Positions 9,044-16,807 of a stretch of DNA of 64,000 nt are shown here, piece by piece (positions within the stretch are counted from its first letter, which is position 1; each line of letters begins with the position of its first letter). Origin of the DNA: Pseudomonas bijieensis (lineage in GTDB: Bacteria > Pseudomonadota > Gammaproteobacteria > Pseudomonadales > Pseudomonadaceae). The DNA lies in NCBI RefSeq assembly GCF_013347965.1, contig NZ_CP048810.1, forward strand, positions 806,001 to 870,000, given 5' to 3'. The translations under genes were made by a program, and so were the position numbers. The notes below the pieces were generated by a model, which was not told the DNA's origin, made no database searches, and worked only from the letters and a program-made list of their open reading frames with translations.

Positions 9044-9901
9044 TCACTGGAAGTCGACGTTCATGCGATAGAGAAGGCGCGCATCGGCCCCCCCTTCACT
9101 TTTGGGGATTGGCGGACCTTTATGCAGCGTTGAGAGGTTGTCCCAGATCACGATGTCGCCTGGGCGGTAGGCATGCCGATAGCGCGGCGCCTGCTGAACG
9201 AGGAAGTCGACCAGACTGTCGAGAATGCGATGGGACAGTGCAGGCGTTACCCCTTCTATTTGCATGGCCGTGGCGGCCGGCGCATAAAGCGACGTCGTGC
9301 AGGAGAGCGGGTGTTTGAGCACCAGGGGGTGAACCACGGTGTCTTCCAGCGCGCCTGCCTCCTGGGGATTGAGCTGTTGCACCGCCGCGGCGGCATTGCG
9401 CAGGGTGTCGCGATTGCCGAAACGGTGGTGAACCCGCAGGTTTTCCAGATCGAGGCCCTTCAGGTGCTGCGGGCAACCCGGACTTGCCAGCCACTGGCGA
9501 ACCTGGTGCAGGCCTGCGACACAATCGATGAATTGAGTCTCGCCGTGCTGGTCCGGCACCTGCACCGACAGCAGTGACGTGAACACCGTATTCGCCGATT
9601 TGTACGACATGTCGGTGTGCCAATACCCGCCTCCTTCATGCACGCCCAAGGCCTGGCCGTTGCGATGGAGATTGGTCACGGTCAGCACTTCCCGATAATC
9701 CTCGAGGCAGTACTTGGCCAACACATGGTGCACAGGCGAACCCAGCCTGCGCATCAACTGCACATAAGGGGCAACACTGACGTCCTGGTTGGCGATGACC
9801 AGCACCTTGGCCCGGGCGATGGCCTGCTTGAGCTCCGCTGTCGATTGCTCGAGCACATCGCCAAGGTCCATGCGCAGCGGCTGGAACATCCTCACGCCCA
9901 T
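9044..9901 (-). CDS. TauD/TfdA-family Fe(II)/2-oxoglutarate-dependent oxygenase
   Basis: A 285-residue enzyme with the facial triad of the TauD family: 'GYWHTDMSY' supplies H95 and D97, and 'DNLSTLHKGPP' supplies the distal H260; the arginine near 275 ('ARLLYRM') should bind 2-oxoglutarate. An Asp at the HxD position argues for hydroxylation or desaturation, not halogenation (halogenases have Ala or Gly there). The start at 9901 was chosen because a longer frame runs deep into the FAD oxidoreductase; the chosen one overlaps that gene by ten bases. The substrate is probably an amino acid or derivative processed by the cluster. Confidence 0.85.
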   Translation of the reverse strand: MGVRMFQPLRMDLGDVLEQSTAELKQAIARAKVLVIANQDVSVAPYVQLMRRLGSPVHHVLAKYCLEDYREVLTVTNLHRNGQALGVHEGGGYWHTDMSYKSANTVFTSLLSVQVPDQHGETQFIDCVAGLHQVRQWLASPGCPQHLKGLDLENLRVHHRFGNRDTLRNAAAAVQQLNPQEAGALEDTVVHPLVLKHPLSCTTSLYAPAATAMQIEGVTPALSHRILDSLVDFLVQQAPRYRHAYRPGDIVIWDNLSTLHKGPPIPKSEGGADARLLYRMNVDFQ

Positions 9902-11061
9902 GACCGCAGCCCTTCTTGCAGCGATGGCGTGGCACTCATTTCCGCTGCTGCGGGCACCATCGTGTTGATCGACGCATAACCTGAGGCTGCCCCCGCGAAA
10001 TACAGGCCTGCGACAGGGCTTTTCCCATCCTGGTGGCAGGTGAATCCGGTCTGTGGGTTGAGCAGTTGCGGCCAGTCGGTGGCGGGCAGTTGTGCGGTGA
10101 CGCCGATGGCCGAAACCAGGCATTGATCCTTCGCCGATATATCCAAGTGCAGCTCATACCCCTCGGATGCCTGGGCTTCGACCAGCCGGCCGGCCTCTCG
10201 AGCCTTGCGGCAGGAAGCCTGGAGCAGCGAATTGCCGTTGAGTGACGCCGGAAGATCCAGGACGACCTTGTCGCCTTCCTGGCGAATGCTGTTGTAGGCA
10301 TGCAGCCAGATATTGGCCCGGCCCGTACTGTTGGCGCTGTTGAGCGGCCCTTGAAAGGAACTGGACGACGTCTTGGCTATCATCTCCAGCGTGCGCTGGC
10401 TCAGGGACCTGAGGGCAAACCGATCATCGGTCTCCTGGGGATACAGCCCCAGATAGGATTTGATCAGGATCGACACATTGCGGGCGAACGGGGCAAGCAG
10501 CAGTGCGATCTGGAACGCACTGTTACCGCTGCCGAAGATGACGACATCCTGCTGCAGGAACCGCTGAACCTGGCCCCGCGCAACCATTTGGTAGACGTCA
10601 AAGCAATTGAGCCAATGCGCATTGGGCATTTCGAAGGGCGGAGCCTTCGGGCGAATCCCGGTCGCGAGGATAATCTGCTGCGCACGCAAGGGATGCCCCT
10701 GGGAACCCGGGGCCAGGTTTACCTCGAACAGCCCCTGCGCCTTGCTTACGGTGACCACCCGTTGCTGGATCCTGGTCAATGGCAAGGCTTCGAAGTTGCT
10801 CCGGATATAGGCGGCGTATTCCTCGCCAGTGGGGCTGACACACAACTTGCGCATGAACCGATGCAAGGGATAGGGGGCCCCTTCGATCTCCAGTTCATTG
10901 CAGTACGACTGCAATGGATGGTCCCCCATCATGCCCATGCATCCCCCGAATACATCGCTGATGACCGCGACTTTCAGGCCCAGATCGATCAACCGGATAC
11001 ACTCGCTCAGCCCTGCGGGACCGCCGCCTACGACAATGACGTCGAACACATGCTGCTCCAT
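9892..11061 (-). CDS. FAD-dependent NAD(P)H oxidoreductase/monooxygenase
   Basis: A 389-residue flavoprotein with two Rossmann fingerprints: FAD-binding 'VIVVGGGPAGLSECIRL' near the N-terminus and a second GxGxxx motif 'VVIFGSGNSAFQIALLL' mid-protein, plus the 'ILATGIRPKAPP' linker and a C-terminal 'LYFAGAASGYASIN'. The layout is that of thioredoxin-reductase-like or single-component flavin monooxygenases; no CxxC redox disulfide of thioredoxin reductase is present. The ATG at 11061 follows GGAGG by nine bases and lies one base after the aminotransferase stop, so the two are translationally coupled. It could perform N-oxygenation or another oxidation in the pathway. Confidence 0.82.
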   Translation of the reverse strand: MEQHVFDVIVVGGGPAGLSECIRLIDLGLKVAVISDVFGGCMGMMGDHPLQSYCNELEIEGAPYPLHRFMRKLCVSPTGEEYAAYIRSNFEALPLTRIQQRVVTVSKAQGLFEVNLAPGSQGHPLRAQQIILATGIRPKAPPFEMPNAHWLNCFDVYQMVARGQVQRFLQQDVVIFGSGNSAFQIALLLAPFARNVSILIKSYLGLYPQETDDRFALRSLSQRTLEMIAKTSSSSFQGPLNSANSTGRANIWLHAYNSIRQEGDKVVLDLPASLNGNSLLQASCRKAREAGRLVEAQASEGYELHLDISAKDQCLVSAIGVTAQLPATDWPQLLNPQTGFTCHQDGKSPVAGLYFAGAASGYASINTMVPAAAEMSATPSLQEGLRSWA

Positions 11062-11062
11062 T

Positions 11063-12175
11063 TCAAAAATCCTCCAGGCGGGCACAAGCTTGATCAACAA
11101 TGGGTTTGGCTACCGAGAAAGAAAATCTGACATAGGTGGGGCACTGCCCCAGATAGAAGGGCGTCGCGGGCAATGGCATGACCCCGCAACGAACGGCCAG
11201 GTGTTGACTGAATTCAACCGGGGACAATGAAGGCGCCCGCCGTGAATAGTCGGCCATGAGGTAATGGCCGCCCGCCGGTAACTGGATATCCAGCCCGGCG
11301 GCCATCAGCGCACCTGCCAGGCGATCGCGTTTGTGCTTGTAGTGCTCGCGCAGGCTTTCGAGTCGCCCGATGGTCAACTCATCGAGCAAAACCGCGACGG
11401 CTGCCTGTATGGGGGTGGGTTGGCAATAGCTCAGGTACAGGTGATGGGCATAGGCTCGCGCCATGAAGGTTGCCTGCGCGCACAACCAGCCGATCCGGAC
11501 TCCGGTCATGGACAACAACTTCGAAGCGCTGCCTGCCACCATCATGGGAATCTGTTGATGGGGGTACTGCGTCGGTGCGTCGGTGTCGTACTGATAGTGA
11601 CGGTAGGCTTCGTCGACAATCACCATGAAGTCATGGTTTTTTGCCAACGCCACCAGATGCTGCCAATCATCGGCGGACATGCACCATCCGGTCGGGTTAT
11701 GGGGTGTGTTGAGCAGCAAGATGCGAACACCGGCACGCAATTGCTGCTCGAACATTGCCCAGTCAGGCCCCCCTGCCGCCAACGGCAGTGCAACAGACTC
11801 CAGCCCCAGCAGTGTGGCCATTCCGGGGTAATAGGGATAAAAGGGTTCAAAGAAGGCGACCTTGCTGCCGTATTGCGAAGACGCTGCGTAGAGGGCCAAG
11901 TACAAGGCCTCGGTACAGCCGCTGGTCACCAGCACTTCGCTGTCAGGTGCATAGCCGGCACTGTGGGCCGCAATGCTTTCACGCAAGATCATTTCGCCGC
12001 GAGGGTCGGCGTACTGCCAGCCCGACCGGACCTGGTGGGCCAACGCCGCATTCATGGCATTGTCAAACAAGGGTTCAGGAAGTCCTTGCGACAGGTTCAA
12101 CGCCCCTGAGGATGCCGCATATGCACTGGCATCCCTGAAGGGCGCCACTCGACCAATCAATGTCATATCGTCCAT
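11063..12175 (-). CDS. Class I/II (fold type I) PLP-dependent aminotransferase
   Basis: A 370-residue aminotransferase resembling the kynurenine/methionine (YbdL) subgroup: 'LNLSQGLPEP', 'VLVTSGCTEALYLAL', the N160 loop 'LLLNTPHNPTGWC', the pyridine-nitrogen aspartate D188 in 'VIVDEAYRHY', and the Schiff-base lysine K219 in 'AGSASKLLSMTG'. Length is slightly short for the class but complete. In the cluster it can either install the amino group of an unusual amino acid or act as an oxygen-using PLP oxidase, as some relatives do. It starts 27 bases after the diiron enzyme gene. Confidence 0.88.
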   Translation of the reverse strand: MDDMTLIGRVAPFRDASAYAASSGALNLSQGLPEPLFDNAMNAALAHQVRSGWQYADPRGEMILRESIAAHSAGYAPDSEVLVTSGCTEALYLALYAASSQYGSKVAFFEPFYPYYPGMATLLGLESVALPLAAGGPDWAMFEQQLRAGVRILLLNTPHNPTGWCMSADDWQHLVALAKNHDFMVIVDEAYRHYQYDTDAPTQYPHQQIPMMVAGSASKLLSMTGVRIGWLCAQATFMARAYAHHLYLSYCQPTPIQAAVAVLLDELTIGRLESLREHYKHKRDRLAGALMAAGLDIQLPAGGHYLMADYSRRAPSLSPVEFSQHLAVRCGVMPLPATPFYLGQCPTYVRFSFSVAKPIVDQACARLEDF

Positions 12176-12202
12176 GACTTCCTGTCCCCTTGTACCGATC
12201 GG

Positions 12203-12913
12203 TCAGGCGTGAGTGGCTACTCGGTTGAGTCCTTGCCAGAATCGGGTCAACAAGTTCAATACATCGGCAGCACCCTCCAGGATATTGTTGCCGTTGTCAG
12301 TGTCCCGGGCGGCCTCCATGACCGCATCACTGATCCACTGCACATGATCGGTTTCCACCAGCATGTGCAGGTAGAAGTAGGTGAAGTCTTCGTGTTTCCA
12401 ACCGCTGTAGAGACGGAAACCTTCGTACAGGTTGGCGATCATCGGAAAACCGAACTCTTCGATGACGTAGTGAGCACCAATGGCGTGCTCCGTCGAACCT
12501 TCGAGAAAGATCCGGCGCAGGCCGTCGACCAGCTCGCTGGCTTCGGGAATGTATTCAACCTTCTTCCAGTCATCCAGCGTGATGCCGACACCGGCAAGTA
12601 CACGCTCAAACATGATGAAGTGTGCTTCGCCTACCCCATCGCCCAGCTCAGACACCACCGTGCGCGCCAACTTCATCCGAATCACTTCGCTGTCAGTGCG
12701 GTGCGAAGTACCTGCCAGGATCTGGGGGAACGTACGAATGTAATAAAAGTACTGTTGGAACACTTTCTTCAACGTTGCCTTGGGCAGCGGGGCCTGGCGA
12801 AACGTTTTGTAGAATGCGTTGGTGTTGATCCCCGAAGCCGTGATCATTCCTTTAATCGAATGGATGATTTGCTCACCCGTCAGATAGCCTTGTTCCATTT
12901 GCTGAGCCGGCAT
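12203..12913 (-). CDS. Heme-oxygenase-like diiron oxidase/oxygenase (HDO family)
   Basis: A 236-residue all-helical protein with the TenA/heme-oxygenase fold signature but with diiron ligands: E89 and E96/H98 in 'SELGDGVGEAHF', E152 in 'YVIEEFG', and H183, E187, H190 in 'LHMLVETDHVQW', spaced 4 and 7 as in characterised HDOs. That superfamily includes UndA, SznF, BesC and CADD, which cleave C-C bonds or oxidise amines with O2. TenA and PqqC lack such a set. The first ATG after GGGGGA was used as start (12913). It is the promoter-proximal gene of the eight-gene cluster and is likely to perform the key step. Confidence 0.8.
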   Translation of the reverse strand: MPAQQMEQGYLTGEQIIHSIKGMITASGINTNAFYKTFRQAPLPKATLKKVFQQYFYYIRTFPQILAGTSHRTDSEVIRMKLARTVVSELGDGVGEAHFIMFERVLAGVGITLDDWKKVEYIPEASELVDGLRRIFLEGSTEHAIGAHYVIEEFGFPMIANLYEGFRLYSGWKHEDFTYFYLHMLVETDHVQWISDAVMEAARDTDNGNNILEGAADVLNLLTRFWQGLNRVATHA

Positions 12914-13214
12914 AGATCCCCCCAAATACGATAAGGTAGCTTGGACGACGGCGACGGAATGTCGCTGCGCGTTTCAGATAGTAAACAAGCAATCCATGCA
13001 AACAAATTGATAGTTTTAATCGGTGGCGATAACAACAATAGATTTATTTTGAAACGAAAAAATCCAATAAATATTAACCTTTAAAATCAATAGGTTACTT
13101 TAATATTAAAAATAATCTGCACAAAAATGGCGCATTATTTATTTTCCGCACTAAATAGATGCATCCAGCTCGCTAAGCTACAAATAACTCACCCCGCCTT
13201 GGAAGTCCTCTATA
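12914..13214. promoter_or_regulatory. AT-rich divergent control region of the biosynthetic cluster
   Basis: About 300 bases separate the diiron-enzyme gene from the divergent XRE-cupin regulator. The stretch 12975-13150 is strikingly AT-rich against the GC-rich surroundings and has long A/T tracts, typical of silenced or transferred gene-cluster promoters. No reading frame of note and no clear long palindrome was seen. Both promoters must lie here. Confidence 0.6.
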
Positions 13215-13772
13215 GTGAACAACCAACCCATTGACATCGCATTAACCATCAAAGCCGAGCGAACCGCGCGCCAATGGTCCATCGGCGAGCTCGCCCAGTT
13301 CTCTGGTGTATCGAAGGCAATGATCAGCAAGATTGAAAACGCGCAGGTCAGCCCTACCTCGACGATCCTGGGACGATTGTCGGGCGCTTTTGGTTTGCCC
13401 CTGTCCACCCTGCTGCATCGAGCCGAGGGGCGCTCGGGGCTGCTCTCAAAGGCTGCGGAGCAACCACGTTGGGTCGACCCGGAAACCGGCTACGCGCGCC
13501 AGCAAGTCTCCCCGCGGGAGGGTTGGCCACTGGAGCTCATCAGCGTGCAACTGCCCCCGGGCGTGCGCATCAGCTACCCCGCCACCGCCTACGCATTCCT
13601 TCATCAGCAGGTGTGGACCACGCAAGGCACGCTGACCTTTACCAAGGGCACCACCACCTACGTCCTGGAACAAGGCGACTGTCTGCAATTGGGGCTACCT
13701 GAAGAAGCCTGCACGTTCGAAAACGCCACGGCGCATGTTTGCGAGTACGTCATCGCCCTGATCCGCAAATAG
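13215..13772 (+). CDS. XRE-family regulator with C-terminal cupin domain
   Basis: A 185-residue protein: helix-turn-helix in residues 10-65 ('SIGELAQFSGVSKAMISKIENA' region, typical XRE/Cro) and a cupin-type sensor barrel in the C-terminal 80 residues. The GTG start at 13215 has GGAAG upstream. This HTH-cupin class includes PuuR-like regulators that sense polyamines or amino-acid derivatives. It is transcribed divergently from the eight-gene cluster across an AT-rich region and is the obvious candidate to control it, perhaps in response to product or precursor. Confidence 0.87.
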   Translation: MNNQPIDIALTIKAERTARQWSIGELAQFSGVSKAMISKIENAQVSPTSTILGRLSGAFGLPLSTLLHRAEGRSGLLSKAAEQPRWVDPETGYARQQVSPREGWPLELISVQLPPGVRISYPATAYAFLHQQVWTTQGTLTFTKGTTTYVLEQGDCLQLGLPEEACTFENATAHVCEYVIALIRK

Positions 13773-13904
13773 CAACCGTCATGAGCAACCGGGCACCGCA
13801 TACGCGTCCTGGATGGCCGTCAGAGGCGGACATCAGAATCTGACATCAAATCGTCATCACTTTGTCGCCAAAATGCCACGGTGCCTGGGTACTGTCCTCG
13901 CCAA

Positions 13905-13918
13905 TGAGATCGATCTCA
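13905..13918. promoter_or_regulatory. Perfect 14-bp palindrome, probable LacI-type operator
   Basis: TGAGATCGATCTCA is a perfect palindrome with a central CG, the symmetry preferred by LacI/GalR-family regulators. It lies 12 bases before the start codon of the LacI-family gene, so binding there would block that gene and the importer genes behind it (autoregulation). Confidence 0.6.
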
Positions 13919-13929
13919 AGCGAGTGATC

Positions 13930-14949
13930 ATGACGGATTTGAAAGAAGTGGCACGTTTGGCAGGGGTTTCGCGAGCAACCGCCGCTCGCACCTTTGCCTC
14001 CCCTGAAGTGGTGCGCCCGGCCACCCGCGAGCAGGTGTTCGCCGCCGCGCGCCAACTGGGTTTTCGACCCAATCGCCTTGGCCGTCAACTGCGCTTGCAG
14101 GTGACCAAACTGATCGGCGTGGTAGTCCCCAACCTCCTCAACCCGGTGTTCGCCGAACAATTCCAGGCCATGGAGCGTGCTGCGCGTTTGCGCGGTTACA
14201 ACCTGCTCCTGGCAACGACCGACTACAGCAGTGAACGCGAAAGCGTGGTGGTCGAGGAACTGTTGCGCCAGCGCGTCGATGGCCTGGTGCTCACGGTGAC
14301 CGACGCCGAGAGCAACCGCGTGCTGCAAAGCCTGGACAACGAGGACACGCCCTTTGTGCTGGCCTATCACCAGCCGGGCAACCCGGACTACAGCGCCGTG
14401 TCGGTGGACAACCGCGCCGGCATGGCCCTCGCCACCCGTTATCTGCTGGAGGTCGGGCATTGGCGCATTGGCATGGTTGCCGGCCCTGCCCTGCAATCGG
14501 ACCGCGCTCGCCAGCGCTACGCCGGTTATTGCGACGCCATGCGTGAGGCTGGTCTCGACAGCCTGCCGGTGATTGAAATGCCGGCCCATACCCAAGCCGA
14601 TTTCGCCGCCATCGAGCCGCTGCTGCAAGGCCCACAGGGGCTCAGTGCGCTGGTTTGCTCCAACGATTTACTCGCCATCAGCCTGATTGCCGAGTTGCGC
14701 CGCAACGGCTGGCACGTGCCCCAGCAACTCTCGGTCATTGGCTTTGACGGCATCGCCCTCGGCACCCAGATGCACCCGACGCTGTGCAGCGTCGTTCAGC
14801 CCATCGAGGCGCTGGCCTGCACGGTGATCGATCAACTGCTGGCGCAGATCGGCGGCGCCCCCCCGGTTTCCCATTGCCTGCCCTGCCATATCCGGCCGGG
14901 CGAAAGTACTCAACCTTACGAGGAGACACTTGATGATCCGCTTGCGTAA
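13930..14949 (+). CDS. LacI-family transcriptional regulator
   Basis: A 339-residue repressor-type protein. The N-terminal LacI HTH with hinge is plain ('DLKEVARLAGVSRATAARTF', residues 2-22), followed by a periplasmic-binding-protein-like sensor ('KLIGVVVPNLLNPVFAEQF' to the 'SVIGFDGIALG' segment). The ATG at 13930 begins exactly at the HTH; a longer frame to 13813 adds 39 residues with no family match. It overlaps the substrate-binding protein gene by 17 bases, so regulator and importer form one transcript. Ligand is probably related to the imported solute. Confidence 0.88.
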   Translation: MTDLKEVARLAGVSRATAARTFASPEVVRPATREQVFAAARQLGFRPNRLGRQLRLQVTKLIGVVVPNLLNPVFAEQFQAMERAARLRGYNLLLATTDYSSERESVVVEELLRQRVDGLVLTVTDAESNRVLQSLDNEDTPFVLAYHQPGNPDYSAVSVDNRAGMALATRYLLEVGHWRIGMVAGPALQSDRARQRYAGYCDAMREAGLDSLPVIEMPAHTQADFAAIEPLLQGPQGLSALVCSNDLLAISLIAELRRNGWHVPQQLSVIGFDGIALGTQMHPTLCSVVQPIEALACTVIDQLLAQIGGAPPVSHCLPCHIRPGESTQPYEETLDDPLA

Positions 14950-15937
14950 AACCCTGGCGACGTTGCTGCTGTGCGGCGTTGCCAGCCTGGCCCAGGCCGC
15001 CGAAACGGCGATTTGCTACAACTGCCCGCCGGAATGGGCCGACTGGGGCACTCAGCTCAAGGCGATTGCCGACACCACCGGCGTGCAGGTCCCGCTGGAT
15101 AACAAGAACTCCGGGCAGGCGTTGGCGCAACTGGTGGCCGAACAGGCCGCTCCAGTGGCGGATGTGGTGTATTACGGCGTGACGTTCGGTTTGCAGGCGC
15201 AAAAAGCCGGGGTGGTTGGCACTTATAAACCCAAGGGCTGGGAGCAGATTCCGGCCGGCTTGAAGGACCCGCAAGGACACTGGTTTGCCATTCACTCCGG
15301 CACCCTGGGCTTGATGGTCAACGTCGATGCACTGGGCGGCCTGCCTGTGCCGCAAAGCTGGAGCGACCTGCTCAAGCCAGAATACAAAGGCATGGTCGGC
15401 TACCTGGATCCGTCCAGCGCGTTCGTCGGCTACGTCTCTGCGGTCGCGATCAACCAGGCCATGGGCGGTAGCCTGGATAACTTCGCCCCGGCTATCGATT
15501 ACTTCCAGAAACTGGCGAAGAACTCGCCCATCGTGCCCAAGCAAACGGCCTATGCACGCGTGCTGTCCGGCGAGCTGCCGATCCTGGTCGATTACGACTT
15601 CAACGCCTATCGCGCCCGTTACAAGGACAAGGCCAACGTTGCTTTTGTGATTCCCAAGGAAGGCAGCATCAGCGTGCCTTACGTGATGAGCATCGTCGAC
15701 AACGCCCCCCATCGGGCCAACGCCGAGAAGGTCCTGGATTTCGTCCTGTCCGAGCAAGGCCAGGCACTTTGGGCCAAGGCCTACCTGCGGCCGGTACGGG
15801 CGATGAAGATGCCTGCCGAGATCGCTGCGCAGTTCCTGCCCGACAGCGATTACGCCCGGGCCGGGGTGGTCAACTACGAGCAAATGGCGGCGGCACAGGA
15901 AGCCTTTTCCGCACGCTATCTGCGTGAGGTCAAGTAA
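14933..15937 (+). CDS. ABC transporter periplasmic substrate-binding protein
   Basis: A 334-residue class-2 extracellular solute-binding protein of the Fe3+/polyamine/2-aminoethylphosphonate group. Residues 1-23 are a Sec signal ending 'SLAQAAE'. AGGAG lies seven bases before the ATG at 14933. Segments such as 'SGTLGLMVNVDAL' and 'VVNYEQMAAAQEAF' fit this fold. It feeds the two permeases and ATPase that follow. Given the GpdQ-like phosphodiesterase downstream, a phosphodiester such as a glycerophosphodiester is a plausible ligand (inference). Confidence 0.87.
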   Translation: MIRLRKTLATLLLCGVASLAQAAETAICYNCPPEWADWGTQLKAIADTTGVQVPLDNKNSGQALAQLVAEQAAPVADVVYYGVTFGLQAQKAGVVGTYKPKGWEQIPAGLKDPQGHWFAIHSGTLGLMVNVDALGGLPVPQSWSDLLKPEYKGMVGYLDPSSAFVGYVSAVAINQAMGGSLDNFAPAIDYFQKLAKNSPIVPKQTAYARVLSGELPILVDYDFNAYRARYKDKANVAFVIPKEGSISVPYVMSIVDNAPHRANAEKVLDFVLSEQGQALWAKAYLRPVRAMKMPAEIAAQFLPDSDYARAGVVNYEQMAAAQEAFSARYLREVK

Positions 15938-16807
15938 GTGACCGCCTCGGTAATAAAAGCCCGGGCAGTCCGCTCGGGCAGGGCCTCGCTGCCGCGTTTA
16001 CGGCTGACCGCGGCCTGGGCCCTGGCGCCTGCCGCGGCGGTGTTGTTCGCGTTCTGGCTGTTGCCGCTGGCGCACCTGATCGCGCTGGGCGGGCAAAGTC
16101 GCGAGGGTAGCGAAAGCGGTTACTGGCAAGTGCTGAGCAGCGCGCAATACCTGGGCAGCCTGGCGCAGACCTGCCTGCTTGCCCTCGCCACGACCCTCGC
16201 GGCGCTGCTGGTGGGTGGCATCAGCGGGTTTTTCCTCAGTCGCCAGCGCTTCTTCGGTCGTTCACTGCTGGTTGCCTTGTTGACCTTCCCGCTGGCATTT
16301 CCCGGTGTGGTCGTCGGGTTCCTGGTGATTCTGCTGGCCGGCCGCCAGGGCTTGTTCGCCAGTCTCGGTCTTGAGCTGGCCGGTGAGCGCTGGATTTTTG
16401 CCTACTCGCTGATGGGGCTGTGCCTCGGTTACCTGTACTTCTCGATCCCGCGAGTGATCCTCACGGTGATGGCTGCTTGCGAGAGCCTGGATCGCAGCCT
16501 GGAAGAAGCCGCTCAATCATTGGGCGCCGGTCATTGGCGGGTGGTCTGTGATGTCATCGTCCCCGGCCTGGCACCGGCACTGGTCTCCTGCGGGGCGATC
16601 TGCTTTGCGACTTCCATGGGCGCGTTCGGTACGGCGTTCACCCTCGGTACCCGGCTCAATGTGACCCCGGTGGCGATCTACAACGTGTTCACCAACTACG
16701 CCAATTTCGCCGTGGCCGCCGCACTGTCGGTGGTGTTGGGGGCACTGACTTGGGCGGTGCTGCTACTGGCCAGGCGCCTGGCGCACAATGCGAGGACTGT
16801 CCTGTGA
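15938..16807 (+). CDS. ABC transporter inner-membrane permease 1
   Basis: A 289-residue permease with about six membrane helices and the EAA loop 'EEAAQSLGAGHWRVVCDVIVPGLAP' typical of binding-protein-dependent importers. GTG start directly after the TAA of the binding-protein gene with GAGG eight bases upstream. Its stop overlaps the start of the second permease (GTGA). It forms half of the membrane channel. Confidence 0.88.
   Translation: MTASVIKARAVRSGRASLPRLRLTAAWALAPAAAVLFAFWLLPLAHLIALGGQSREGSESGYWQVLSSAQYLGSLAQTCLLALATTLAALLVGGISGFFLSRQRFFGRSLLVALLTFPLAFPGVVVGFLVILLAGRQGLFASLGLELAGERWIFAYSLMGLCLGYLYFSIPRVILTVMAACESLDRSLEEAAQSLGAGHWRVVCDVIVPGLAPALVSCGAICFATSMGAFGTAFTLGTRLNVTPVAIYNVFTNYANFAVAAALSVVLGALTWAVLLLARRLAHNARTVL

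Noticed and set aside
9044..9901. Reading the oxygenase as an Fe/2OG halogenase
   Set aside because: The HxD motif retains Asp (D97); halogenases have a small residue there to leave room for chloride.
9902..10123. N-terminal extension of the TauD-like oxygenase
   Set aside because: It lies wholly inside the FAD oxidoreductase gene and its residues do not resemble the family.
12203..12913. Assignment as TenA thiaminase or PqqC
   Set aside because: No thiamine or PQQ genes are nearby and the diiron ligand pattern fits HDO enzymes instead.
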